From positions 165,425-229,424 of the forward strand of contig NZ_CANMNP010000010.1 in assembly GCF_947499295.1 (NCBI RefSeq): DNA of 64,000 bases. The letters run 5' to 3'. A model generated the notes under the pieces. That model saw only the letters and a program-made list of their open reading frames with translations, ran no database searches and was not told where the DNA came from. Below are positions 46,176 through 58,534 of the stretch, one piece after another (positions within the stretch are counted from its first letter, which is position 1; each line of letters begins with the position of its first letter). The translations under genes were made by a program, and so were the position numbers. Origin of the DNA: an uncultured Roseibium sp. Its GTDB lineage: Bacteria; Pseudomonadota; Alphaproteobacteria; Rhizobiales; Stappiaceae.

Positions 46176-49100
46176 CTAACCGGCCGGGTTTTCTTTCTGA
46201 ATGTGCGTTTCGCCACCTAAAAGGCCTTTCACCTTCTCGCGGAGCGTCTGAAGGCTCACATAAAGAATTGGGATCAGGAGAACACCAATCGAGGTTGCGA
46301 ACAGCATGCCTCCGAATACGGCAAAGCCAATAGCTTTCTGACTGGCTGCACCGGCGCTCGAAGCTGTCATCAACGGTACAACGCCCAGCAGGAATGACAA
46401 TGCGGTCATCATGACGGCGCGGAAACGCAAGTGCGCTGCTTCAACAGCCGCGTCGCGAATACCTTTGCCGCTGTCACGCTGTTCCATAGCAAACTCGACA
46501 ATCAGAATCGCGTTCTTGGCCCCCATGCCCACGAGCATGATCATTCCGATCTGTGTATAGAGATTGACATCCCCCCCCGTCACAAAAACCGCAACCAGGG
46601 CACCCAGAATTGCAAACGAAACAGACATCAAAATAGCGACCGGCATGGTCCAGCTCTCGTACTGAGCAACCAGGAACAAATAGGTGAAAAGCACCGACAA
46701 CATGAGAATGAACATCACGATGTTGCCCGACCCCAGCTGCTGAAGTGCAGTGCCCGTCCACTCGTAGGTATACCCGGGCGGCAAGGCTTCCTGTGCGGCT
46801 GTCTGTACCTCGTTGATGACGACGCCCGTCGATGCACCGGGGGCCGGGTCAGCCATTACGGCAGCCGAGCGGAACATATTGTATCGTGTCAGGATCTGCG
46901 GTCCGAGGACGTTCTCAGTGGTCAGGATGCTGCGCATTGGCACCATCGTTCCATCGTCGGTGCGGACATAGAGAGCGCCAATGTCTTCAACACGATCCCG
47001 AAACTGTCCCTCAGCCTGAATCATAACCTTGTAAACACGGCCGAATATGTTGAAATCGTTGATATAGTAGGAGCCAAGATAGGCCTGCAAGGTCGTAAAG
47101 ACATCGGAGACGTTGACCCCGAGGGTCTTGGCCTTCTGCCGGTCCAGGTCAACAAACACCTGAGGAACGTTCGCCCTGAAGGTCGAATAGGCACGTGCGA
47201 TCTCTGCACTTTGGTTGGCAGAGTAGACCATGGAGCCCACTGCTGACGCGAGATCCTGCGGAGTTCCGTCCGCTGTCTGTTGCAGCATCAATTGGACGCC
47301 ACCTGTTGTGCCAAGGCCGGGAATTGGCGGCGGGTTGAAGGCAATGATATTTGCGCCCGGGATTGTTGAAAACTCCGCCCAGAACTTTCCAAGGATCGCA
47401 TCGATCTTGAGGTCCGGCTGCTGGCGGTCTTCCCAATTGCTCATTGTTGCAATCACAAGCGCCGCATTCGAAGAAGTGGCACCGTTCAGAATAGAAAACC
47501 CGTTCACAATAACAACGTTCTCAACACCAGGGGTGTTTGAAGTCAGCTCGACAACACGCTCTGTGACGCTCTCGGTCCTCTGGAGCGAGGCACCGTCAGG
47601 CAACTGCACGTCGACCATGAGATAACCCTGGTCCTCGGAAGGCAGAAAGCCCTGAGGCAAAGTCCCACCGAGTGTCACAATCACAGCTATGACACCGGCA
47701 ACAATTGCAACGCCGACAAATGCAACGCGTACAAGTCTGCGCACGACTGCGGTATAGCCATCCCTGATCGATGTAATGCCGCGATCAAACATTCCCATGA
47801 TGCCGCGCGGCGGGCCAGAACGCGCTTTTAGGATTAGGCCGCAAAGCGCTGGAGACAGGGTCAAGGCGTTGATTGAGGAGATCACCACCGACACGGAAAT
47901 CGTCACCGCAAACTGCGAATAGAGCCGCCCAGTAATGCCCGGCATGAAGATTGTCGGCACAAAAACAGCAAGCAGAACCAAAGTGGTGGCTATCACCGGA
48001 CTGGTGATCTGTTCCATGGCTTTCGCAGTTGCTTCTTTGGGCGGCAATCCTTCATCTGCAATGATGCGTTCCACGTTCTCAACAACGACGATCGCATCAT
48101 CGACCACGATACCAATCGCTAGGACGAGAGCAAAAAGCGAAATGGTATTGAGTGACATGCCGAGTGCAAGCAGGACAGCAAACGTTCCGATCAACGAGAC
48201 CGGGATGGCGACGGTGGGAATGATCGTGGCCCGCCAATTGCCAAGGAACACAAACACGACCGAGACAACCAGCAGAAAGGTCAGGAAGAGCGTTGCAATC
48301 ACGTCATCCAGCGATGCCTGAACAAAGTCGGTAGTGTTGAACGGCACGCCATAGGCCATGTCGGGAGGAAACGTCTCCGACAGGCTGTCCAGACGTTTCA
48401 AGACATCCTCGGCCACCTGCAAGGCGTTTGCGCCTGGGGCCTGGTAGATCGCTAGGACGGTTGACGGCTGTCCGTTGAATTCGCCGGATGCATTATAAAA
48501 CTGCGCACCGAGCTCGACCCGGGCGACATCACCAATCGTGACTGTGGCCCCATCACTTCCGGTTCGAAGTACAATCTCTTCAAACTCTTCGGGTGTCGAC
48601 AACCGGCCCTTGGCTTTGATTGTGTACTGAAACTGTTGTCCATCAGGGACCGGCGGTGCCCCGATCTGGCCCGCGGCAACCTGAATGTTCTGATCACGAA
48701 CCGCGTTGATAAAGTCCGTCGGAGTCATTCCAAGACTTGTCAGCTTATCCGGATCGAGCCAGATCCGCATGCCGTAAGCGAAATCGGTCATGACATCGGC
48801 GCGGCCAACACCCTGAACGCGCGCGAGCGCATCCTTCAGGTTGATCGAGGCATAGTTCGACAGAAAAACTTCGTCATAGGTGCCTTTCGGCGAATAAAGC
48901 GTGACAACCAGAAGCATGTTGGTGCTGGCCTTTTGGACCGTCACGCCATTGGCGGTGACTTCACTCGGCAGCTGGCTGGTCGCCTGGCTCACACGGTTCT
49001 GGGTATTGACCGTCGCAATGTCAGGATCCGTTCCGACATTAAATGTCACGTTCAAAGAATAGTTGCCGCTGTCATTGCTCGTCGACTGCATGTAGATCAT

Positions 49101-49325
49101 GTCGTCGACGCCATTGACCTGCCCCTCAATCGGAGCAGCTACTGTTTCTTCCAGAACTTCAGCGTTCGCTCCGGTATAAGTTGCAGATACGTTGACGACA
49201 GGCGGCGTAATATTTGGAAACTGCTCAACAGGAAGCGCCAGGTAACCCAGGATCCCTGCGATCGTAATCACAATAGAAATAACCAGCGCAAATTTTGGCC
49301 GGTAGATGAAAAATTTTGAAAACAT
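46176..49325 (-). CDS. RND efflux pump inner-membrane transporter (HAE1 family)
   Basis: Proton-driven drug/solute exporter trimer, 1049 residues, 12 helices and two periplasmic loops as in AcrB/MexB. N-terminus MFSKFFIYRPKFALVIS; conserved TM4 proton-relay Asp pair in GIVVDDAIVVVENVERI; late motif GMGAKNAILIVEFA. It abuts the adaptor gene (49326), forming a two-gene operon without an outer-membrane channel gene, so a TolC/OprM-type partner must come from elsewhere. Substrate not predictable. Confidence 0.96.
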   Translation of the reverse strand: MFSKFFIYRPKFALVISIVITIAGILGYLALPVEQFPNITPPVVNVSATYTGANAEVLEETVAAPIEGQVNGVDDMIYMQSTSNDSGNYSLNVTFNVGTDPDIATVNTQNRVSQATSQLPSEVTANGVTVQKASTNMLLVVTLYSPKGTYDEVFLSNYASINLKDALARVQGVGRADVMTDFAYGMRIWLDPDKLTSLGMTPTDFINAVRDQNIQVAAGQIGAPPVPDGQQFQYTIKAKGRLSTPEEFEEIVLRTGSDGATVTIGDVARVELGAQFYNASGEFNGQPSTVLAIYQAPGANALQVAEDVLKRLDSLSETFPPDMAYGVPFNTTDFVQASLDDVIATLFLTFLLVVSVVFVFLGNWRATIIPTVAIPVSLIGTFAVLLALGMSLNTISLFALVLAIGIVVDDAIVVVENVERIIADEGLPPKEATAKAMEQITSPVIATTLVLLAVFVPTIFMPGITGRLYSQFAVTISVSVVISSINALTLSPALCGLILKARSGPPRGIMGMFDRGITSIRDGYTAVVRRLVRVAFVGVAIVAGVIAVIVTLGGTLPQGFLPSEDQGYLMVDVQLPDGASLQRTESVTERVVELTSNTPGVENVVIVNGFSILNGATSSNAALVIATMSNWEDRQQPDLKIDAILGKFWAEFSTIPGANIIAFNPPPIPGLGTTGGVQLMLQQTADGTPQDLASAVGSMVYSANQSAEIARAYSTFRANVPQVFVDLDRQKAKTLGVNVSDVFTTLQAYLGSYYINDFNIFGRVYKVMIQAEGQFRDRVEDIGALYVRTDDGTMVPMRSILTTENVLGPQILTRYNMFRSAAVMADPAPGASTGVVINEVQTAAQEALPPGYTYEWTGTALQQLGSGNIVMFILMLSVLFTYLFLVAQYESWTMPVAILMSVSFAILGALVAVFVTGGDVNLYTQIGMIMLVGMGAKNAILIVEFAMEQRDSGKGIRDAAVEAAHLRFRAVMMTALSFLLGVVPLMTASSAGAASQKAIGFAVFGGMLFATSIGVLLIPILYVSLQTLREKVKGLLGGETHIQKENPAG

Positions 49326-50489
49326 TTAGCTTTGCTCCGCCGGCTTGGCTGCAAGATCGGGGGTTACTTCGACACCAGGCCTGACTTTCTGCAAGCCTTC
49401 GATAATAACCTCATCGCCTTCCGCCAGTCCTTTGGTCACCACAAAATTCGTTTCGATTTGCTGTCCGAGCTCGACATATTTTTGCTCGACCTTCTTGTCG
49501 GAGGTAACCGCGAGCGCAAAAGCTCCCTGCTGGTCGCGCTGAATGGCAGCTTGCGGGACAACAAGCGCGGTTTCAGTTTTGGGAGCCTCCAGCACAACGG
49601 TGACATAGGTACCCGCCAACAGGCGCACATCCTTGTTTTGGAATTGGCCTCTAAAGGATATTGTGCCCGTGGTTGGATCTACCTGATTGTCGATATAGAC
49701 AATTTTGCCCTTCTCTCCGTATGCCTCCCCATTCGGGAGAATCAGATTGATGTCGGGTGACTCTTCCGGACTGATGTCTGCCGGTTTGATGCCATGTGTT
49801 TTCACCGCGTCCAGATACTGCGTTTCTGAAACCGAGAAATTTACATAGACAGGCGCAAGCCGGATAAGCTTTGCGAGCGGCTGTGTGCTCGGACCAACGA
49901 CTTCCCCAACGCTGTAGGTCGATTTACCGATTTGGCCGGGAAACGGTGCAGACACATCGGTATAGCTCAGGTTGAGTTCAGCCTGCTGAAGAGCGGATTG
50001 AGCAGCCTCGACAGAAGCTTCGGCCTGCTGCTTTTGCGCGAGTGTTGCCTCATAAGCGGCTTCAGAGACGTGTCCTTTTTCCAGCAAATCCTTGTCGCGC
50101 TTTTCATCGGCCGCCTTCAGGGCCGAATCAGCCTTTGCGCTCGCGACATCAGCTTTTGCCTTTGTCAGTTCTGCTTCATATTGCGCTTTTTCGATCGTGA
50201 AAAGCAGATCGTCCTGTTTCACAACGGAACCGTCCGGGACAGCTTTGTCCTCCAGAAATCCACTGACCCGTGCAATCAGATCCACCTGGTCGACAGCTTC
50301 GATTTGTCCGACAAATCGCGCACTATCGCGAACATCCTGTGACGTGACCTTTGCAACAGTCACCGCGGGCGGCGGTGGCGCGGATGCTTCCGTCTGTTGA
50401 GAGCTGTCCGAGCAAGCAGCCAGAAATACGGCAGATACTCCGGCAATTACAATTGAACGGTGAAAAGAGGAAAAGTGAAAAATGGACAT
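49326..50489 (-). CDS. RND efflux periplasmic adaptor lipoprotein (MFP)
   Basis: 387 residues, AcrA/MexA type. Signal with lipobox FLAAC, lipidated cysteine at 26, then the barrel-sandwich/lipoyl halves (IEAVDQVDLIARVSGFLE; TDVSAPFPGQIGKSTYSVGE), a hairpin of Ala/Lys/Gln-rich helices (about 105-165) and beta-barrel domain. The ATG at 50489 has GGAG 8 nt upstream. First gene of the RND operon; a palindrome overlaps its predicted promoter at 50554-50570. Confidence 0.95.
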   Translation of the reverse strand: MSIFHFSSFHRSIVIAGVSAVFLAACSDSSQQTEASAPPPPAVTVAKVTSQDVRDSARFVGQIEAVDQVDLIARVSGFLEDKAVPDGSVVKQDDLLFTIEKAQYEAELTKAKADVASAKADSALKAADEKRDKDLLEKGHVSEAAYEATLAQKQQAEASVEAAQSALQQAELNLSYTDVSAPFPGQIGKSTYSVGEVVGPSTQPLAKLIRLAPVYVNFSVSETQYLDAVKTHGIKPADISPEESPDINLILPNGEAYGEKGKIVYIDNQVDPTTGTISFRGQFQNKDVRLLAGTYVTVVLEAPKTETALVVPQAAIQRDQQGAFALAVTSDKKVEQKYVELGQQIETNFVVTKGLAEGDEVIIEGLQKVRPGVEVTPDLAAKPAEQS

Positions 50490-50543
50490 TCATGAAGCTC
50501 CGCTGTCAGACCCTTGAGGCCGAGGCGCACGATTGAACTTCAC

Positions 50544-50571
50544 TATAAAAGGACTTGTTGATTCAACAAGA
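50544..50571 (-). promoter_or_regulatory. RND operon promoter with 17-bp operator-like palindrome
   Basis: On the minus strand TTGTTG, a 16-nt spacer and TATAGT form a sigma-70-like promoter about 55 nt upstream of the adaptor start. The perfect palindrome CTTGTTG-ATT-CAACAAG (50554-50570) covers the -35 and half the spacer, a position expected for a repressor such as a TetR-family protein. No regulator gene lies adjacent. Confidence 0.6.
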
Positions 50572-50671
50572 GATTATTCTGCCCGCACCTGACCGGGCGG
50601 GCGACAAAATAAGTTACTTTTTCAACTCTGAGAACTGCGCATGTGCGCTACTGACAAGACATCAAGAGGCT

Positions 50672-51505
50672 TTACGTGCGTTCTTTGGCCGGAGTGAGGA
50701 CGATAGTGAGACCGAAAAGTTCGTTGGCAGGAACGATCCTGGTCGTGTTTAAGCCTTCACATTCGATTTCCAAAGCCGCCAGAATCGGCAGATCACCCGC
50801 AACGGCGTTTGCAGCGGCCTCTCCAAGAAGCGATCTGTAGCCTGCTGGGCTAAGCACGAATACCTTTCCACGAGGCGTTTCGAGTTCCAGTCCAAGACTG
50901 GTGGCCCGCATCTCACGCTGTCCTGTGAAAGCCCCCAGAAATTCATGGTGATCCGACGGATCTTCGGCAAGCATATAGACGGTTTGCACTGCCCTCGCAC
51001 CATTTGAATGGGTCTGAAAATCGGGTTTCCAGAAATTCTCGGGGTACTTGTTGAAACACGTAAAATAACCGATCTGCGGAGAGAGCGGATTATTCAAAAT
51101 CGTCAAATCGAAGGCAACAGATGTCGTGGATCCATCTCTCAGATGCGCTGTCCGTTCAAAGGAAAACGGTTCATAGACGTCCAGCCCGGACTTCAAAAAC
51201 GCCTCACGGTCTTCAGAAGCACCTTTGCTTTCCAGGACCAGCATGCTGGCCCCTTCCCCGCACGCCAAAAAGTCCCGATTGAAAGCGCCGAAGGAAAACT
51301 GTTTTCCGGCAGGCTCCGCAATGAGGTTCGCGTCAGCCACACTTAATAGCTCGATAAAAAAGCCATCAAACTGAATCAGTCGATTTGCTGTTCCCCAAGG
51401 GTGTCTGTTCTCAGGTGTTACCGTGAAGCCAAGCTCGGAATAAGCGCGACCGGCCGCATCTAGATCCTTTACTGCGACGACGACGTGATCAAGACCGCGC
51501 ACCAT
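50672..51505 (-). CDS. VOC/glyoxalase-like domain protein
   Basis: 277 residues from ATG at 51505 (GAAGGA 7 nt upstream; ATG 51511 and TTG 51532 are also in frame). The start VRGLDHVVVAVKDLDAAGRAYSELGF is the typical vicinal-oxygen-chelate first strand and helix, and a second module begins around residue 140. Family members are metal-dependent isomerases, dioxygenases or resistance proteins; the substrate here is unknown. 28 nt downstream of pyrG on the same strand. Confidence 0.85.
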   Translation of the reverse strand: MVRGLDHVVVAVKDLDAAGRAYSELGFTVTPENRHPWGTANRLIQFDGFFIELLSVADANLIAEPAGKQFSFGAFNRDFLACGEGASMLVLESKGASEDREAFLKSGLDVYEPFSFERTAHLRDGSTTSVAFDLTILNNPLSPQIGYFTCFNKYPENFWKPDFQTHSNGARAVQTVYMLAEDPSDHHEFLGAFTGQREMRATSLGLELETPRGKVFVLSPAGYRSLLGEAAANAVAGDLPILAALEIECEGLNTTRIVPANELFGLTIVLTPAKERT

Positions 51506-51532
51506 GGCCATTCCTTCAGGTTTAACGCTCAA

Positions 51533-53164
<1,632 letters not shown>

Positions 53165-53229
53165 TCAATACCATATCCTTGCCGAGGGCGGTTTGGCCAC
53201 TCGGGAGTTGCGTTCTTAACACATAAAAA

Positions 53230-53255
53230 TGCCCTGCGAGATCAGCCGCAGGGCA
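53230..53255 (-). terminator. Rho-independent terminator after secG
   Basis: Perfect 9-bp stem TGCCCTGCG / CGCAGGGCA with an 8-nt loop; on the minus strand TTTTTATG follows directly. It starts 38 nt after the secG stop and separates it from pyrG. Confidence 0.85.
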
Positions 53256-53293
53256 CTTGTTGGACGAAAGGCCGATGAGCCTTCAGAACCGCT

Positions 53294-53677
53294 TTATTGC
53301 GCGGTCGGCACCTGTGGGCCTGATGGTGGGCTTAGGCCTTGAAGATCATCAAGAATACCGCCTGACCCATTTTGGGTGTCCCCATCTTGAGCAGCTGGTG
53401 CGCCATCGATCGTGGCCGGAGCGGCATCGAGAATGGACGCCGGGCTGTCTTCGTTTTTTGCAATCAGGCTAAGCGTCAGGGACGTTGCGAAAAATGCCAC
53501 CGCAAGGATCGCAGTCGCTCTGGTCAATATGTTTGCCGTGCCGCGGCTTGACATCAAGCCGCCACCACCGCCGCCGCCGCCAATACCAAGTGCACCACCT
53601 TCAGAGCGCTGAAGGAGGACAACAAGCACCAGGGCCAGCACGACCATAAGGTGTATTACGATGACTACGGTTTCCAT
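53294..53677 (-). CDS. secG: Preprotein translocase subunit SecG
   Basis: Small inner-membrane subunit that assists SecYEG; 127 residues. Two helices (about 3-22 and 52-72), the conserved LVVLLQRSEGGALGIGGG motif between them, SSRGTANILTRATAILA, and a long Ala/Pro/Gln-rich C-terminal tail typical of alphaproteobacterial SecG. Confidence 0.96.
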   Translation of the reverse strand: METVVIVIHLMVVLALVLVVLLQRSEGGALGIGGGGGGGGLMSSRGTANILTRATAILAVAFFATSLTLSLIAKNEDSPASILDAAPATIDGAPAAQDGDTQNGSGGILDDLQGLSPPSGPQVPTAQ

Positions 53678-53787
53678 CGAATGCCATTCTGTATTGATTT
53701 CAAGTTTGGCGGCCTTCTACACCAGACCGCGGTTGCTTTCTACCCTTCAATTGCGTCTTGAACACAGAAGCTTCAAGACCCTAGTGA

Positions 53788-54546
53788 TCAGGAATAGGCG
53801 GCCAGGATGCCCAACAAGTCATCGGCTTTGAGGCTTGCGCCCCCTACCAGTGCTCCATTCACATTGTCGACAGACATGAGTTCTCTTGCGTTTGCCGGTT
53901 TGACCGAACCGCCGTAAAGCAGACGCATCCTCTGTCCTTCGTTTCCCAGCCGTCCTTCCAAATTGACCCGCATAGCCTTGTGCATTTCTTCCACATCCGC
54001 GGCGGTCGGGGTCAACCCGGTACCGATCGCCCAGACCGGTTCATAGGCAACGACAGTGTTTTCAGCCGTCGCACCATCCGGGATCGATGCATTAAGCTGG
54101 CCTTCAACTATCGAAACCGCGTTTCCGGCTTTTCGCTCCGTCTCAGTCTCTCCCACGCATATGATTGCGATCAAACCGGCACGCCAGGCCGCCTGTGCCT
54201 TGGCATTTACGATTGCATCGGTCTCGCCATGATCAGTGCGGCGCTCAGAATGTCCGACAATCACGGCGCTCGCACCTGCATCGGCCAGCATTTCAGCAGA
54301 AGTGTCGCCGGTATGAGCGCCTGAGGCAGCAGTGTGACAATCCTGTCCGCCGATTGCGAGCGGTCCCTTACCGGCTTTCTCAGCCAACAGGGCTGTGAGC
54401 GTCGACGGGGCGCAAATCATCGCGTCAACGGTGTCGGCGACCTCGTCGGAGATGCCAACCACCAGCTTATAGAACTCGGCCTGACTGGCCTTCAGGCCAT
54501 TCATTTTCCAGTTTCCCGCCACCAGCGGCTTGATCGCAGCGCTCAT
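53788..54546 (-). CDS. tpiA: Triosephosphate isomerase
   Basis: Glycolytic enzyme interconverting DHAP and glyceraldehyde-3-phosphate; 252 residues from the ATG at 54546 (the frame opens seven codons earlier). Catalytic residues: Lys in AGNWKMNG, His in VIVGHSERR, Glu in [12 protein letters not shown]; phosphate-binding [10 protein letters not shown]. It is divergent from ppiD. Confidence 0.97.
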   Translation of the reverse strand: MSAAIKPLVAGNWKMNGLKASQAEFYKLVVGISDEVADTVDAMICAPSTLTALLAEKAGKGPLAIGGQDCHTAASGAHTGDTSAEMLADAGASAVIVGHSERRTDHGETDAIVNAKAQAAWRAGLIAIICVGETETERKAGNAVSIVEGQLNASIPDGATAENTVVAYEPVWAIGTGLTPTAADVEEMHKAMRVNLEGRLGNEGQRMRLLYGGSVKPANARELMSVDNVNGALVGGASLKADDLLGILAAYS

Positions 54547-54665
54547 AGTGTTTTGCTCCCACGGCATGTCAAGAATTTGCCGCCTATAGAGCAGAAGCTT
54601 CCCAATGTTGCAATCCGCACCTGCCCGTCAAAATCAAATCTGCGTTGAAGTTAGGCCACACCGCC

Positions 54666-54694
54666 TTGCGGCGGCGACATGACCTCATTATGAT
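54666..54694 (+). promoter_or_regulatory. Promoter of the ppiD-trpDC-moaC-moeA unit
   Basis: TTGCGG (54666-54671), exact 17-nt spacer, TATGAT (54689-54694), 78 nt before ppiD. A short hairpin CCGGC-TGAA-GCCGG follows at 54704-54717 in the leader. The -10 is one base from consensus. Confidence 0.6.
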
Positions 54695-54772
54695 CCGCCC
54701 GCTCCGGCTGAAGCCGGTCCCATAATCAGCCTGCTGTTCGGCTGCTGGAATGACAAGAATACGGGAGACGTC

Positions 54773-56671
54773 ATGCTCGACGCGCTGCGCAAGGGCGCTG
54801 GCACATGGATTGCCAAAATATTCATCGCCTTGCTGATCTTTAGCTTCGCCATCTGGGGTGTCACTGACTTCCTGCAGGGCTTCGGCCAAAACACTGCGGC
54901 AAGAGTTGGTGACACGGAAGTCTCCCTCCTCGATTTCGATCGCACATACCGTCAGGATCTCAACCGTTTCGGTCAACAGCTTGGCCGTCCGCTGACACCG
55001 AGCGAAGGAGCTGCACTCGGCATTCCGCAGCAGTCTCTCGGACGGCTTGTTGCCGAAGCTGCCATGAACAATGCAGCGAACGAATTGAAATTGAGCGTAT
55101 CAGACGAACGTCTTGCGACCATCATTCAGTCCGATCCGGCATTCCAAAGCTCAAGCGGACGTTATGATCGCACACGCCTGCAACAGGTGCTTCAAAGCAA
55201 CGGGTATACAGAAGACGAATATGTCGTCCAACGCCGTCACATTGCTGAACGCAGTCAGCTCGCCGAAGGCATCGCCGGAAGCATGAAGGCGCCTGTTGCC
55301 TATCTTGAGGCTTTGAACGCTTATCAGAGCGAAAGCCGCAACGCCGAGTATCTTTTGATTACCGCCGACTATATCGGCGAGATTGAAGATCCTGCCGACG
55401 GGGATCTCTCGACCTACTTTGAAGACACCAAGGCAAATTTCAAAGCACCTGAATATCGCGAAATCAAAGTGCTTGAGTTGACGCCCGGGGCGCTTTCCAG
55501 ACCAGGCGACATTGTCGAAGAAGATGCCCTTGCAGAGTATGAGCGCCGGAAAGAAGACTTTTCGCAACCTGAACGCCGACGGGTCCGACAAATGTCGTTC
55601 CCTTCTCAGGAAGCAGCTGAAGAAGCAGCGGCAGAACTGCAGGGCGGCAAGACCTTTGACGATCTCATGACTGAGCGCAATCTGACGAGCAATGACGTTT
55701 CCCTCGGTGTAATGGCAAGAGCGGATTTTCTGGATGACACGCTGGGAGATGCTGCCTTTTCACTTGCAGAAGGAGAAACGAGTGGCGCTGTCGACGGTCG
55801 ATTCTCGACAGTTGTCCTGAATGTTGAAGAAATTCTGCCGGAAGACGTGCAGCCCTTCGAGGAGGTGCGTGACACAATCGTAACGGAGCTGGCAGCGGAA
55901 CAGGCCGAACGCGAAATACTTGATCTGCTTGATGAAATCGAGGATGCCCGTGCAGGCGGCGCCCTTCTTGACGAAGTCGGAGAGCGCTTCTCACTTCAGG
56001 TGAAATCCCCTGAAGCTTTCGATGCCAGTGGCCTGTCAATGTCGGGTTCAGCGGTTGAATTGACTGAAGCTGACGGCCTCGTGTCCGGTGTATTCGACAG
56101 TGACATCGGCATTGAAAATGATGTTATCCAGCTCGGAAACCAGGGTTTCCTTTGGTACGAGGTCACAAAAGTGATCCCGTCGCGCGACAGAACCCTTGAC
56201 GAGGTCCGCGACGATGCCATCGCCAGCTGGAAACAGGATGAGATGGCAAAGCGGCTTGGTGAAGCTGCCGAAGCGTCTCTGGCAAAAGCTGAAAGTGGAA
56301 CACCGCTCGCGAATCTTGGCACGGAAATGGAGCTTGAGGTCAAAACGGCCGAAGATCTGAAACGAAACAACCCGTTGGGGGATCTGGGGCAGGAAGCAAT
56401 CACGGCTGTTTTCAATGGACCAGAAGGAAACGTTGCAACCACAGCTGCCGCGGATGGCAATAGCCGTGTCGTCCTGAAGGTCACTGCAACGTCTCGTCCG
56501 GAGCTTGAGGCCGATTCACCGGAAGCCGCGGCGATTGGCTCTCAACTGTCGCAGCAGATCCAGGAAACGCTGTTAGGTCAGTTCATCTCCGATCAGGAAA
56601 GAAAGTCAGGCGTTGAGATCAACAATGCCGGTATTTCCCAGGTGATCGGACTGACACAGCAGCAGCACTGA
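54773..56671 (+). CDS. ppiD: Membrane-anchored peptidyl-prolyl isomerase, PpiD/SurA-N type
   Basis: Periplasmic chaperone anchored in the inner membrane that contacts newly exported proteins. 632 residues; N-terminal helix (about 12-34, [20 protein letters not shown]), SurA-N-like helical domain ([17 protein letters not shown]), a parvulin-like region (about 250-360, [19 protein letters not shown]...) and a long C-terminal part. GGGAG 6 nt before the ATG. First gene of a run into trpD (26-nt gap), as in other Rhizobiales. Confidence 0.93.
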   Translation: MLDALRKGAGTWIAKIFIALLIFSFAIWGVTDFLQGFGQNTAARVGDTEVSLLDFDRTYRQDLNRFGQQLGRPLTPSEGAALGIPQQSLGRLVAEAAMNNAANELKLSVSDERLATIIQSDPAFQSSSGRYDRTRLQQVLQSNGYTEDEYVVQRRHIAERSQLAEGIAGSMKAPVAYLEALNAYQSESRNAEYLLITADYIGEIEDPADGDLSTYFEDTKANFKAPEYREIKVLELTPGALSRPGDIVEEDALAEYERRKEDFSQPERRRVRQMSFPSQEAAEEAAAELQGGKTFDDLMTERNLTSNDVSLGVMARADFLDDTLGDAAFSLAEGETSGAVDGRFSTVVLNVEEILPEDVQPFEEVRDTIVTELAAEQAEREILDLLDEIEDARAGGALLDEVGERFSLQVKSPEAFDASGLSMSGSAVELTEADGLVSGVFDSDIGIENDVIQLGNQGFLWYEVTKVIPSRDRTLDEVRDDAIASWKQDEMAKRLGEAAEASLAKAESGTPLANLGTEMELEVKTAEDLKRNNPLGDLGQEAITAVFNGPEGNVATTAAADGNSRVVLKVTATSRPELEADSPEAAAIGSQLSQQIQETLLGQFISDQERKSGVEINNAGISQVIGLTQQQH

Positions 56672-56697
56672 CATTCGGCACTGGCGGATTTGACGAC

Positions 56698-57711
56698 ATG
56701 ACCAATTTCAAGGACATCATCGCAAGCGTGGCCGACGGCGAAACCTTGAGCCCAAAAGACGCTCGCGAGGCCTTTGAAGTCATCCTCTCCGGATCCGCCA
56801 CACCTTCCCAGCTGGGCGGGTTTCTGATGGCTCTGCGCGTACGCGGTGAAAGCATCGCCGAAGTTACGGGCGCTGTTGCAACAATGCGTGCCAAAATGCT
56901 TCCTGTCGATGCGCCAGACGATGCCATAGATATCGTCGGTACAGGCGGCGACAGTTCCGGAAGTTACAATATCTCAACTTGCACAGCGATTGTCGTCGCT
57001 GGTTGCGGCGTGCCGGTTGCCAAGCACGGAAACCGATCCCTTTCCTCCAAGTCCGGTGCCGCTGAAGCGCTTTCAGAGCTCGGTGTGAATATCGACATCG
57101 CACCTGAAAAGATTTCAGAGTGCATTCACAAGGCAGGAATTGGCTTCATGTTCGCGCCGCTTCATCATGCAGCGATGAAACATGTTGGCCCTACCCGCAT
57201 GGAGCTTGGAACCAGAACGATCTTCAACCTTCTCGGTCCCTTGTCGAACCCGGCAGGTGTCAATCGGCAGATGGTCGGTGTGTTCGCACACAAGTGGGTT
57301 GAACCTGTAGCGCAATCCTTGAACGAACTGGGTTCGGAAAGGGCATGGGTCGTTCATGGTTCCGACGGGATGGATGAAATCACCACCACCGGCAAGACAT
57401 TTGTCAGTGAACTCAAGGATGGAAGTGTCCGGTCTTTTGAAATTTCACCGGAAGATGCAGGCTTGCCTATTTCAAGGATGGAAGATCTCAAGGGAGGGCT
57501 ACCAGCCGAAAACGCCAAGGCTCTGCGTCAGGTGCTGTCAGGTGCCGAAAACGCTTATCGCGACATTGTTCTTTTCAACGCTGCCGCGTCCTTGATGGTT
57601 GCTGACAAGGTCGACAATCTCAAAACGGGTGTCGAAATGGCAGCAGAATCCATCGACAGCGGCACAGCAGCCGACACTCTTGAAAAGCTGGTTGCCGCTT
57701 CAAACGGGTAA
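56698..57711 (+). CDS. trpD: Anthranilate phosphoribosyltransferase
   Basis: Second step of tryptophan synthesis, joining anthranilate to PRPP; 337 residues. PRPP-binding [14 protein letters not shown], substrate region [21 protein letters not shown] and the Mg-binding DE in [12 protein letters not shown] are present. The stop TAA touches the trpC ATG with no gap, so the genes are translationally coupled. Confidence 0.97.
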   Translation: MTNFKDIIASVADGETLSPKDAREAFEVILSGSATPSQLGGFLMALRVRGESIAEVTGAVATMRAKMLPVDAPDDAIDIVGTGGDSSGSYNISTCTAIVVAGCGVPVAKHGNRSLSSKSGAAEALSELGVNIDIAPEKISECIHKAGIGFMFAPLHHAAMKHVGPTRMELGTRTIFNLLGPLSNPAGVNRQMVGVFAHKWVEPVAQSLNELGSERAWVVHGSDGMDEITTTGKTFVSELKDGSVRSFEISPEDAGLPISRMEDLKGGLPAENAKALRQVLSGAENAYRDIVLFNAAASLMVADKVDNLKTGVEMAAESIDSGTAADTLEKLVAASNG

Positions 57712-58527
57712 ATGATGGCCGATATCCTGCAAAAAATTGAAGCCTACAAGCGCGAAGAAATCGCAGCTGCCAAGGCGCGTGTCTCTCTTGCCGATCTTAA
57801 GGCACACTGTGCTGACAACGACGGCCCCAGAGGATTTTTGAAGGCTATCGAGGCCAAGCATTCAGTTGGCGACTACGCCCTGATTGCAGAGATAAAGAAG
57901 GCCAGTCCCTCCAAGGGCCCCATCCGGGCGGACTTTGACCCGCCTGCACTTGCAAAAGCATATGAAGATGGCGGAGCAGCCTGTCTTTCGGTCCTGACTG
58001 ACACGCCGTCTTTTCAGGGAAAACCTGAGTTTTTGACTGCAGCACGCTCGGCTGTTTCCCTGCCTGCATTGCGCAAGGACTTTTTATACGACACCTACCA
58101 GGTCTACGAAGCCCGCGCCTGGGGTGGTGATTGTATTCTTGTCATTCTGGCGTCAGTCGATGACGATACCGCAAAAGCACTCGAGGACACCGCATTCGAA
58201 CTTGGCATGGATGTTCTTCTGGAAGTGCATAATGCCGAGGAAATGGAACGCGCGCTTAAACTCACTTCCCGTCTGGTCGGTATCAACAACAGAAACCTCA
58301 AGACCTTCGAGACGAAACTTGAGACCAGTGAAGTTTTGGCACCTCAGGTCCCGGACGACCGGATCGTGGTTGGCGAATCCGGATTGTTCACTCCTGATGA
58401 TCTCGCCCGTATGAACAAGGTTTCAATTTCAACGTTCCTGATTGGCGAAAGCCTGATGCGCCAGAATGACGTAAGCAAAGCGACAAAAGACCTCCTGCAA
58501 CATCCACCCATGTCAAAAGCGGTTTAG
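57712..58527 (+). CDS. trpC: Indole-3-glycerol phosphate synthase
   Basis: Ring closure in tryptophan synthesis; 271 residues, monofunctional TIM barrel without TrpF. Catalytic lysine in [25 protein letters not shown], catalytic lysine/FLRKDF-type segment [29 protein letters not shown] and [11 protein letters not shown]. Adjacent ATG ATG start, either possible. Seven nucleotides before moaC. Confidence 0.97.
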   Translation: MMADILQKIEAYKREEIAAAKARVSLADLKAHCADNDGPRGFLKAIEAKHSVGDYALIAEIKKASPSKGPIRADFDPPALAKAYEDGGAACLSVLTDTPSFQGKPEFLTAARSAVSLPALRKDFLYDTYQVYEARAWGGDCILVILASVDDDTAKALEDTAFELGMDVLLEVHNAEEMERALKLTSRLVGINNRNLKTFETKLETSEVLAPQVPDDRIVVGESGLFTPDDLARMNKVSISTFLIGESLMRQNDVSKATKDLLQHPPMSKAV

Positions 58528-58534
58528 TCCGGCC

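Noticed and set aside
46431..47246. 271-codon open frame on + opposite the RND pump
   Set aside because: His/Arg-rich translation without motifs, fully within the conserved transporter gene.
48636..49319. 227-codon open frame on + opposite the RND pump N-terminus
   Set aside because: Antisense shadow; Arg/Asn/Ile-rich with no domain.
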